From NCBI GenBank assembly GCA_002709955.1, contig PAQY01000003.1:128150-192149 (forward strand): a stretch of DNA of 64,000 nucleotides, in the 5' to 3' direction. Both the position numbers and the translations under genes were made by a program. Below, piece by piece: positions 41,957-49,468 of the stretch. Within the stretch, counting starts at the first letter, position 1, and each line of letters starts with the position of its first letter. Source of the DNA: Rhodospirillaceae bacterium (GTDB lineage: Bacteria; Pseudomonadota; Alphaproteobacteria; UBA8366; Aestuariispiraceae). The notes beneath the pieces were generated by a model, which did not search any database, had not been told where the DNA came from, and saw only the letters and a list, made by a program, of their open reading frames with translations.

Positions 41957-44788
41957 ATGAGTTGGGCGAGGGCGATATCTGTTTCTGAATTGCAAGAAAA
42001 GGGCTGTGCTGGCGTTCTTTTGAACGGGTTGAACGTTGCCCTGTTTCATCTTGATGGCGACTATTTCGCAACTGGGAATGTCTGTACCCACCAATTTGCC
42101 TTGCTGACGGATGGTCATGTCGAAGACGGTTGTGTTGAATGCCCATTGCATCAAGGGCTGTTTGATATTCGCACCGGCAAAGCCCAAGGCAGCCCCGTCA
42201 CAAAAGATATCCCAACTTATGCCGTAAAGATTGAAGACGACATTCTCTATGTCGATACGGATATGCCTGGTCAGACTGTGGCAACAACTGAGCCCAAGGC
42301 TGAAAATATAACGTCCACCTCTTCCAGAATCGTGATCGTTGGCGCGGGGCAGGCGGCGGGTCGCGCTGCAGAGGCGATGCGGGACGCTGGCTTTAACGGC
42401 ACAATTCAAATGATTGGCGATGAAACCAGCGCGCCCTACGAACGTCCCCCACTTTCCAAGGCGATCCTGACGGGTGCGGCCAGTGCAGACACATGCGCCC
42501 TTTTTGCATCAGATAGAATGGCGGCTTTGGACATTGACCTGATCACCAATACCCGCGTCGATGATATCGATCGAAAGGCCAGAACGCTGACTTTATCCGG
42601 CGGGACGAAAATCACCTATGATGCCTTGCTTTTGGCAACTGGTGCGCGGGTCCGCCCGCTGCCTATCGAAGGGGCAGAGTTAGAGGGAGTGCACTATCTA
42701 AGAACCCTTGATGATGCGATGCGACTGAAGGCTGCAATGGAAAAGTCCCAGTCACTCGTAATTGTTGGGGCTGGGTTTATCGGCCTGGAAGTTGCCTCCA
42801 GTGCGCGGCAGTTAGGCAAAACTGTTACCATTCTGGAACGTGAAGAACGGGTCATGACCCGGGTTCTTCCAGAGGCGGCATCTACAATTCTTGAAAGCCG
42901 TGCGACGGCCAATGGCGTTGATATTCGGTTGGGCGTGCAGCTTGAAAAACTGTCAGGCACCGCAGGCCATGTAGACACTGTACAACTGGCCAATGGGGAT
43001 GCCATTGCGGCGGATCTGGTGCTCGTTGGGATTGGGGCAATTCCCAATATCGAATTGGCACAAAAGGCAGGTCTGTCCGTTCGGGATGGCGTGATCGTCG
43101 ATGCCCAAGGCCGAACCTCAGATGCTCATATCTGGGCTGCAGGCGATGTCGCACAATATCCACACGCCCGCGATGACGGCCCCAAGCGGTTGGAGTCCTG
43201 GCACAATGCAGAAGAACAAGGTCGATGCGCGGGGCGCAGCATGGCGGGTTTGCCAACAGATTATTCGGCACTGCCCTGGTTTTGGTCTGATCAATTCGAT
43301 GGCAGCATACAGGTCGTTGGTATTCCTCAATCCAATAACGAGACCGTATTGCGCCCAGGCACAAATTCAGAAGGTCCCGCCGTATTTTGTCTGGATGACA
43401 AAGGTCACCTGACGGCTGTCATCGGTTTTGATAATCCGTCGGCGATTTCCTTAGGACGTAAGGTGATTCCCAAACAGGAGCCGATTGATCTTTCCCTACT
43501 GATCGGATCACCAAGCCAGAACGATCTGGAAGAACAGGAGTCAGAAGAAATGACGATCAGCAATCGCTATCGCTGGCCGGATGCTGGGGCTGAGGCCATC
43601 CCAGATTGGGTTTACACGGATGAAACGATCTATGGACGGGAAGTTGAGAAGATCTTTCATGGCCGCACTTGGAACTATGTCGCGTTGGAAGCTGAAATTC
43701 CAGAACCAGGCGATTTCGTGCGTTCCAATGTCGGACCAACCCCGGTGGTTGTTGTTCGCGGTGAGGATGGTGCGATCAATGTCTTTGAAAATCGCTGTGC
43801 CCATCGGGCGGCGGAGTTCTGTCGGGAGCAACGCGGCAAAGCAACTGAATTCGTCTGTCCCTATCACCAATGGACCTATGATCTTGAGGGTAATCTGAGC
43901 GGCGTGCCATTCAGACGCGGTGTTGCCGGAAAAGGCGGCATGGCCAAAGACTTCAAACCAGAAGAGCATGGGGTAAAGAAGCTGTTTGTCACCACCCGTC
44001 GTGGTGTGGTCTTTGCGTCTTTTGCAGAAGGCATGGAATCAATAGAAGACTATATGGGACCTGAGATCCTGACAGATTTTGATGCGACATTTGATGGTCG
44101 GAAACTCAAAATTCTGGGCTACTATCGCAACACGCTGCCAGGAAATTGGAAATTATACCACGAGAACCTTAAAGACCCTTATCACGCTACACTATTGCAT
44201 ACCTTTCTGGTTACTTTCGGATTGTTGGTGGCAGGTAACAAATCGGAAATGATCTGCGATGCGACCGGCCGCCACGGAACGATGGCTTCGGCAAAAAGTG
44301 ATGGGAAAAAGATTGATGAAGCAACCCGCAAAGAGATGCGGGCCTATCGTGAAGGTATGGGCCTGAATGAACCGCGCTTTATGGATTTCATTGAGGAGTT
44401 TGACTCCCCCTGGTCAGTGACAATGCAAACCATTTGGCCAAACCTAATCGTGCAACGGGAAATGAATACCTTGGGGGTTCGCCAAATCGTCCCGCAAGGT
44501 CCGCATAGCATGATTATGAATTGGACGATGTTCGGTTATGAAGGGGATGATGAAGAAATGACCCGGCATCGCCTGCGCCAAGGAAACTTGATGGGCCCTG
44601 CTGGGTTCCTTGGATTGGAAGACAACGAGGCAATTAAATTTGTCCAGGACGGCATGAAGCATAGCTCCGGTGGCGATCATTTGGTCGCGCTGGACCCTGA
44701 TACGCCCACCGGGACATCTGATACTTTAATTTCGGAGTCCGCAATTCGGGGCATGTATCAATATTGGCGCAAAGAAATGGGGCTTTAG
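41957..44788 (+). CDS. picB: Fused Rieske ferredoxin, ferredoxin reductase and oxygenase alpha subunit (PicB-type)
   Basis: The 943-residue single reading frame joins three electron-transfer partners. Residues about 1-105 are a Rieske ferredoxin, with ligands C43/H45 and C62/H65 (CTH, CPLH). Residues about 122-525 are an FAD/NAD reductase with GAGQAAG (129-135), GAGFIG (271-276) and AAGD (394-397). After a Glu-rich linker, residues about 532-943 are a Rieske oxygenase alpha subunit. Its Rieske ligands are C614/H616 and C634/H637, and its mononuclear iron site has H743 and H748 with bridging D740. The alpha part resembles salicylate 5-hydroxylase NagG. In known pic clusters a four-component 6-hydroxypicolinate 3-monooxygenase does this step, with separate subunits. 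An AGGAG and ATG at 43550 could also start the alpha part alone. Confidence 0.9.
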   Translation: MSWARAISVSELQEKGCAGVLLNGLNVALFHLDGDYFATGNVCTHQFALLTDGHVEDGCVECPLHQGLFDIRTGKAQGSPVTKDIPTYAVKIEDDILYVDTDMPGQTVATTEPKAENITSTSSRIVIVGAGQAAGRAAEAMRDAGFNGTIQMIGDETSAPYERPPLSKAILTGAASADTCALFASDRMAALDIDLITNTRVDDIDRKARTLTLSGGTKITYDALLLATGARVRPLPIEGAELEGVHYLRTLDDAMRLKAAMEKSQSLVIVGAGFIGLEVASSARQLGKTVTILEREERVMTRVLPEAASTILESRATANGVDIRLGVQLEKLSGTAGHVDTVQLANGDAIAADLVLVGIGAIPNIELAQKAGLSVRDGVIVDAQGRTSDAHIWAAGDVAQYPHARDDGPKRLESWHNAEEQGRCAGRSMAGLPTDYSALPWFWSDQFDGSIQVVGIPQSNNETVLRPGTNSEGPAVFCLDDKGHLTAVIGFDNPSAISLGRKVIPKQEPIDLSLLIGSPSQNDLEEQESEEMTISNRYRWPDAGAEAIPDWVYTDETIYGREVEKIFHGRTWNYVALEAEIPEPGDFVRSNVGPTPVVVVRGEDGAINVFENRCAHRAAEFCREQRGKATEFVCPYHQWTYDLEGNLSGVPFRRGVAGKGGMAKDFKPEEHGVKKLFVTTRRGVVFASFAEGMESIEDYMGPEILTDFDATFDGRKLKILGYYRNTLPGNWKLYHENLKDPYHATLLHTFLVTFGLLVAGNKSEMICDATGRHGTMASAKSDGKKIDEATRKEMRAYREGMGLNEPRFMDFIEEFDSPWSVTMQTIWPNLIVQREMNTLGVRQIVPQGPHSMIMNWTMFGYEGDDEEMTRHRLRQGNLMGPAGFLGLEDNEAIKFVQDGMKHSSGGDHLVALDPDTPTGTSDTLISESAIRGMYQYWRKEMGL
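43535..43552 (+). promoter_or_regulatory. Possible internal ribosome-binding site and start inside the fusion gene
   Basis: AGGAG lies at about 43536-43540, followed after 9 bases by ATG 43550, in frame with the fusion (residue 532). The ATG coincides with the natural N terminus of the oxygenase alpha domain, MTISNRYRWP. Translation from here would yield a free 412-residue alpha subunit besides the 943-residue fusion. This spacing is as good as that of normal starts in the cluster. Confidence 0.5.
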
Positions 44789-44800
44789 GAGGACATGTCT

Positions 44801-45331
44801 GTGACCAAAATCCAATCCATACCCACAAAACAAATGACAGAAGTAACGCTGGACCGTCTCGCTCTACGCCTGGAGATCGAGGAATTCAATGCTCGATATT
44901 GCCATGCGCTGGACGATGGAAACCTACAAAATTGGCCCGATTTTTTTACCGAAGATGGGTTTTACAGTATCACAGCGCGTGAGAATTTCGATGCCAATCT
45001 TCCCGTTGGCTTGGTCTATTGTGAAGGGCGTGGCATGATGAAGGACCGGGCCTTCGCGATTGCCAACACAGCCATGTTCGCCCCCCGCTATCTTCGTCAT
45101 CACCTCAGCAATACACGGGTTATTAAAGAACATGCCGATGGAGTGATTGAGGCAACCGCAAATTACATCGTTTTGCAGGTGCTGCATGACGATCCGGTTT
45201 CTACAATTCACCAAGCCGGATTTTACAAGGATGAGTTTTGCCGCACAGAAACGGGCACATTGCTGTTACAGAAACGAATCTGTGTCTATGAAAACCTGAT
45301 GATCCCCAATGCCGTTGTGCTGCCAGTCTAA
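44801..45331 (+). CDS. picB4: Rieske oxygenase beta (small) subunit
   Basis: The protein is 176 residues from GTG 44801, which has AGGAGG exactly 8 bases upstream; the ATG at 44795 is only 2 bases from that SD and less likely. The NTF2/SnoaL-like cone fold of ring-hydroxylating beta subunits is seen in EEFNARYCHALDDGNLQNWPDFFTEDGFY, the RYLRHHLSNTRV stretch and a C-terminal LLQKRICVYE strand. It forms the alpha-beta hexamer of the hydroxylase. The SD overlaps the stop of the fusion gene. It converges with the MarR gene 9 bases away. The number in the symbol follows the four-component naming and is tentative. Confidence 0.88.
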   Translation: MTKIQSIPTKQMTEVTLDRLALRLEIEEFNARYCHALDDGNLQNWPDFFTEDGFYSITARENFDANLPVGLVYCEGRGMMKDRAFAIANTAMFAPRYLRHHLSNTRVIKEHADGVIEATANYIVLQVLHDDPVSTIHQAGFYKDEFCRTETGTLLLQKRICVYENLMIPNAVVLPV

Positions 45332-45340
45332 CGCACTGTT

Positions 45341-45850
45341 TTATTTCGGATCAAACACTGTCCGACCAAGATGATTATTGCCATCAATCAACCTGATCAA
45401 GGTGGTGATAAAAGCATTCCGTTCCTGAGGCATCAGTGGTTCCAGCAAACGATCCTGTGCCCGTTGCATGGCGGCCTGCATATCTCTGGTAATCGCAGCA
45501 CCTTCTGGCGTTAACCGCGCCAGTACCATGCGTTTGTCAACTTCACTACGGCACCGCTCCACAAGTCCCCGCTTGCTGAGGCGCACCAATACGTCAGCAA
45601 CATTGGTGCGATCCAGACCCAATTCCTTACCCAAAGAGTTTTGGTCCAAGTCAGGCGTATGCCCAAGGGCCGTCAAAACGCCATACTGTACCGGAGTAAT
45701 ATCAAACTCCTTACATTCTTCAAAAAATAGCGCATGATGTATCTGATGAAGGCGCCGGACTAAATATCCTGGTCGTGACCAAAGCGGCATGCGATCAAAC
45801 AGCATGGAACCACGATTGTCTTCTGCAATCGCATTCATCTTCGTTTTCAC
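45341..45850 (-). CDS. picR: MarR-family transcriptional regulator (PicR-like)
   Basis: The protein is 169 residues from GTG 45850, which has GGGAG 8 bases upstream; an ATG four codons later is the alternative. The winged HTH includes LGKELGLDRTNVADVLVRLSKRGLVER and the wing DKRMVLARLTPEG. Flanking helices form the dimer interface. The gene points away from the TRAP genes and lies within the pic cluster, where a MarR repressor is known in other pic clusters. Candidate operators are sites A to D. Ligand and mode (repression by default, release by a pathway acid) are inference. Confidence 0.9.
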   Translation of the reverse strand: MKTKMNAIAEDNRGSMLFDRMPLWSRPGYLVRRLHQIHHALFFEECKEFDITPVQYGVLTALGHTPDLDQNSLGKELGLDRTNVADVLVRLSKRGLVERCRSEVDKRMVLARLTPEGAAITRDMQAAMQRAQDRLLEPLMPQERNAFITTLIRLIDGNNHLGRTVFDPK

Positions 45851-46265
45851 TAAATTTTCTCCCTAATTTTTCTTTGAACTGTTTCTTCTGAACTATACGC
45901 GGCTTCCAGCACCATATTCCAGCAAAAGATTACATATTTTTAGTCAGTATATGTCATATACACCTAAAGCTGTTTTGATTCTGGTTTAGGCGGGTTTTAT
46001 CCATTATTTCAGACATTAAATTCCATCACTGCAAGAAGGCATCGAAATTTATAACTGGGAAAGCCCCTTATTTCCCATGCAAGATTACACAAATCTATCT
46101 TGACATAGAAAAAATTCCATCAGTACACTGCTGAATAACAAACATGCGTTGACTCGAAATTGAGCGCTGAAAACAGGGCCACCGAGCAACAGGATGGGCA
46201 GAGGTAGTTATGGGGTTAAAGGGGCATCTGTATGCGACCGTCACTATTGATCGGGGGACCTGTTA
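45851..46265. promoter_or_regulatory. Divergent control region between picR and the TRAP operon
   Basis: The 415-bp region contains operator-like site C (GTCAGTATATGTCA, 45943-45956) towards picR, and site D (CAGTACACTG, 46121-46130) towards the TRAP genes. At site D a TTGACA (46100-46105) and TACACT (46124-46129), 18 bases apart, form a sigma70-type promoter whose -10 box is within the operator. The rest up to the TRAP start is a 130-base leader without other features I can identify. No gene is present. Confidence 0.65.
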
Positions 46266-46817
46266 ATGGAGACCCTGATACGGCTGGCGTCAGCGATTGA
46301 TCGATTAAATTTGATGGTCGGGAAAGGTCTGTCAATGCTGATGCCCCTTGTTGTGGGCTTGGCGGCGTCTGTTGTTCTTCTCCGCTACGCCTTAAACGTA
46401 GGGTACCCATGGCTGTCTGAGACCTTCATTTGGTTGAACGGTGTAATTTTTACTCTCGGCGCAGCGTATCTGTTGGTAATCGACCAACATGTGCGGGTCG
46501 ATGTATTATATGCCCGAATGTCAGTGCGCTGTCAGGCTGTGATGCACATTCTGGGGGTGACCCTACTTATGTGGCCGATGGTCTATGCCATTGGGATAAC
46601 CGGCTGGCCAAGCGTGTACCGATCCATTCTCGCTATGGAGCAATCAGCGACAATGGGCGGCCTTCCCGTCATGTATCTTTTAAAAGCCTGCATTCCCCTC
46701 TTTTGCGTGTTGGTAGCATTACAAGGGCTTTCCATGGTGATCCGCGCAATTGCCGTCCTGTCTGGACATTCCGAAACGCTGAGACCAGCTCATCTGGAAA
46801 GCCAAAACCATGTTTGA
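46266..46817 (+). CDS. dctQ: TRAP transporter small permease, pic cluster (DctQ family)
   Basis: The protein is 183 residues with four helices (about 23-43, 58-77, 94-114 and 134-155). It shows the DctQ motif YPWLSETFIWLNGVIFTLGA and the DQHVRVDVLYARM loop. The gene overlaps the large permease start by 8 bases, so they are translationally coupled. It belongs to the likely picolinate uptake system. The order Q-M-P differs from the P-Q-M order of the TRAP operon at 0.5-3.5 kb. Confidence 0.92.
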   Translation: METLIRLASAIDRLNLMVGKGLSMLMPLVVGLAASVVLLRYALNVGYPWLSETFIWLNGVIFTLGAAYLLVIDQHVRVDVLYARMSVRCQAVMHILGVTLLMWPMVYAIGITGWPSVYRSILAMEQSATMGGLPVMYLLKACIPLFCVLVALQGLSMVIRAIAVLSGHSETLRPAHLESQNHV

Positions 46818-48192
46818 TGATATGGGTGCCGTCCTGGCTATGCTGTTGTTTTTGACAGCGTTTGTTGTGTTATTGAGCGGCTTCCCTGTCGCCTTTGCTT
46901 TGGGCGGGACCGCCGTTATCTTTGCCTTTCTGGGTATGCTTTCTGGGGACTTCGTTTGGGGAATGATGTCATCCGTCGCGGGGCGGATGATTGACTTGAT
47001 GACCAATGAAACCCTTGTCGCCGTGCCACTTTTCGTCTTCATGGGCGTCGTCTTGGAGCGTTCCCAGATCGCGGAAGACCTGTTGATAACGATGGGCCAA
47101 GCCTTTGGTAAGATGCCAGGCGGACTTGGAATTTCCGTTATTCTGGTTGGTGGCTTGCTGGCGGCATCAACCGGCGTTGTTGGTGCTACTGTACTGGCAA
47201 TGGGGTTGATCAGCCTGCCTGCCATGATCCGCGCAAATTACAATAAGTCACTGGCAAGCGGCATTATCTGTGCATCAGGGACAATGGCGCAGTTAATCCC
47301 ACCCTCAACAGTTTTGATTATGCTCGGGATAATGCTTCAGAATGCCAACACACAGGCAAACCTGAAAATGGGCAGGTTTGACACCAGCATCGTAACCATC
47401 ACGGATCTGTTTGCCGCTGCCTTGTTGCCAGGCGTGATCCTGATGGTCATGTATATACTTTATGTCATGCTTCGTGCTTTCCTGAAGCCTTCAGACTGTC
47501 CAGCTCTTGTGATGACGGCTGAAGAACGTGAAACCCTACTGCCCAGAATATTGGCCGCCGTTGTTCCCCCCGTCACCCTTATCTTGATGGTGCTTGGCTC
47601 TATTCTCACAGGCATTGCGACGGCAACTGAATCTGCTGCGGTCGGTGCAATTGGTGCCTGCCTGCTGGCAGTATTCAAGCGACGGTTTGCCCTGTCGACG
47701 ATCTGGGATGTATCAAAAAAATCCCTGGTCATCAGCAATATGATCTTTGCCATTTTAATTGGTGCCACATTGTTCTCGATGGTTTTCCGGGGATTGGGTG
47801 GGGAGGAAGTCATCGAAGAAATAGTATCCGATCTGCCAGGTGGAGTGATTGGCGCGACAATTTTTGTTCTGTTGCTGATGTTTCTCCTGGGTTTTTTGAT
47901 CGATACATTTGAGATCATTTTCATTGTTGTCCCGATCTTCGCCCCGATTCTAATCATCATGGGCATGGACCCGATTTGGCTGGGTATCGCGATGGCGATC
48001 GTGCTGCAAACCAGCTATCTGACTCCCCCTTTTGGTTTTGCGATCTTCTATCTGCAGGGCGTTGCCCGCGGATTAAAGGGGACGACCATTTACCGGGGGG
48101 TCATTCCGTTTGTCATTATTCAAATTCTAGCAATTGCCGTCATCTGGGTTTTCCCCCGGTTGGCGACATGGTTGCCAGAAGTGCTCTTCTGA
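46810..48192 (+). CDS. dctM: TRAP transporter large permease, pic cluster (DctM family)
   Basis: The protein is 460 residues with about 12 helices and the DctM hallmarks LIPPSTVLIMLGI near residue 165 and ILTGIATATESAAVGAIGA near 265-283. It moves the substrate across the inner membrane driven by the Na+ gradient. It starts inside the dctQ stop. The family size (about 430-460) and the neighbouring TakP-type binding protein suggest an oxo- or ring-acid substrate. Confidence 0.93.
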   Translation: MFDDMGAVLAMLLFLTAFVVLLSGFPVAFALGGTAVIFAFLGMLSGDFVWGMMSSVAGRMIDLMTNETLVAVPLFVFMGVVLERSQIAEDLLITMGQAFGKMPGGLGISVILVGGLLAASTGVVGATVLAMGLISLPAMIRANYNKSLASGIICASGTMAQLIPPSTVLIMLGIMLQNANTQANLKMGRFDTSIVTITDLFAAALLPGVILMVMYILYVMLRAFLKPSDCPALVMTAEERETLLPRILAAVVPPVTLILMVLGSILTGIATATESAAVGAIGACLLAVFKRRFALSTIWDVSKKSLVISNMIFAILIGATLFSMVFRGLGGEEVIEEIVSDLPGGVIGATIFVLLLMFLLGFLIDTFEIIFIVVPIFAPILIIMGMDPIWLGIAMAIVLQTSYLTPPFGFAIFYLQGVARGLKGTTIYRGVIPFVIIQILAIAVIWVFPRLATWLPEVLF

Positions 48193-48272
48193 GGCTGAGC
48201 AAACGTCTGCCCAGAAGAATTCCCGAGCAAACAAGCTCATAGACACATACAGGGTGATAGAGGGAGACCACA

Positions 48273-49373
48273 ATGAAGCGTAGAGATTTTATCAAGACGG
48301 CAAGCACCGTCGGCGTGGTGGGTGCAGCTGCATCCGCCTTTGCGACCCCCGCGATTTCGCAAAACCGAATTGAATGGAAAATGCAAACAACCTGGCGGGA
48401 AAATTCACCGCTGTTGTGGACCGGACCGAAGCTGGTCGCTGATTATGTTTCGAAAATGAGTGGCGGTCGACTGACGATCAAACTGTACGCTGCTGGTGAA
48501 ATTGCGCCACCGCTGCAGGTCATGGACGTTGTTGCTGATGGTGGCCTGGAAATGGGTCATGGCTATCCTCCGTATTGGGCTGGAAAACTGCCGGCGATGC
48601 AATTCTTCACCCCGCTGCCCTTCGGTATCACAACACAGGAACAGAATGCCTGGTTCCTGTATGGCGGTGGCCAGGAAATTGCCGACAAGGTTTATGGTGA
48701 ATTAGGCGTCAAGTTCCTGCCCAGCGGTAATACATCGGTTCAATCTGCTGGTTGGTTTAACAAGGAAATCAACAGTATCGAAGATTACCAGGGCATGAAG
48801 ATTCGTTCTGGCGGCTTGGGTTCCAAAGTCTTGGCAAAAGTCGGTGCGACACCGGTTCAAATGCCATTGGGTGAAGTGCCGCAGGCCCTGCAGACCAACA
48901 GCATTGATGGGGCTGATTTCGTTGGTCCGTTCAATGACATGGCATTTGGTCTGCATAAGGTTGCCAAGTATTGCTACTGGCCTGGTTGGATGGAACCTTG
49001 TGGTGTGTTGGATTGCTTCATCAACAAAGCTGCATGGGATGGCCTTTCGGACGACCTGAAGGCTATCGTTGAGGCCGCCAATGCGATGGCCAACAATGTT
49101 GTCCTGTCTGAGTTTGTTGCTAAGAACGCGCAAGCGTATCAGACACTGCAGACAGAGCATGGCGTTAAAATGCAGTTCCTGAATGATGAAACGCTGGCTG
49201 TCCTGGGCAAGATTGCCGGTGAAGTCATCGTCGAAGCATCAGAAGCAGATGCATTGAGCAAGGAAGTGTATGATAGCCTGATGTCATTCCGTAAACTGGT
49301 GATGCCATACACCAACACATCAGAACTGGCCTTCTTGAATGCACGTAACCTGGACTTCCCTTACGGTGGTTAA
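48273..49373 (+). CDS. dctP: TRAP transporter solute-binding protein, pic cluster (TakP-like)
   Basis: The protein is 366 residues with a twin-arginine-like leader (MKRRDFIKTASTVG), then a hydrophobic stretch and cleavage near PAISQ-N. The body matches the TakP/DctP2 group: YYWAGKLPAMQFF-type and KIRSGGLGSKVLAKVGATPVQMPLGEV segments, with the carboxylate-binding arginine of the IRSGG stretch. AGGGAG precedes the ATG. A strong hairpin lies 26 bases behind the stop. It is the best candidate for periplasmic capture of picolinate (inference from context). Confidence 0.92.
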   Translation: MKRRDFIKTASTVGVVGAAASAFATPAISQNRIEWKMQTTWRENSPLLWTGPKLVADYVSKMSGGRLTIKLYAAGEIAPPLQVMDVVADGGLEMGHGYPPYWAGKLPAMQFFTPLPFGITTQEQNAWFLYGGGQEIADKVYGELGVKFLPSGNTSVQSAGWFNKEINSIEDYQGMKIRSGGLGSKVLAKVGATPVQMPLGEVPQALQTNSIDGADFVGPFNDMAFGLHKVAKYCYWPGWMEPCGVLDCFINKAAWDGLSDDLKAIVEAANAMANNVVLSEFVAKNAQAYQTLQTEHGVKMQFLNDETLAVLGKIAGEVIVEASEADALSKEVYDSLMSFRKLVMPYTNTSELAFLNARNLDFPYGG

Positions 49374-49399
49374 GGCCTGAGGGTATGTATAATGGGGCT

Positions 49400-49447
49400 T
49401 TGCCGACACCGTGCGTTTCTGCAGGGTGTCGGCAATCCTCACTTTTT
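49400..49447 (+). terminator. Hairpin behind the TRAP operon, before picA
   Basis: An 11-bp perfect stem pairs 49400-49410 (TTGCCGACACC) with 49425-49435 (GGTGTCGGCAA) around a 14-base loop, followed by a TTTTT at 49443-49447. It fits a Rho-independent terminator that ends about 20 bases before the picA large-subunit gene. It may permit partial read-through, since no strong separate promoter is obvious before that gene. Confidence 0.7.
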
Positions 49448-49468
49448 CAAAAATAGGATTGATACTTT

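Noticed and set aside
41957..45331. Salicylate 5-hydroxylase leading to gentisate
   Set aside because: The alpha domain resembles NagG, but no gentisate dioxygenase, maleylpyruvate isomerase or hydrolase is present, while all picolinate steps are.
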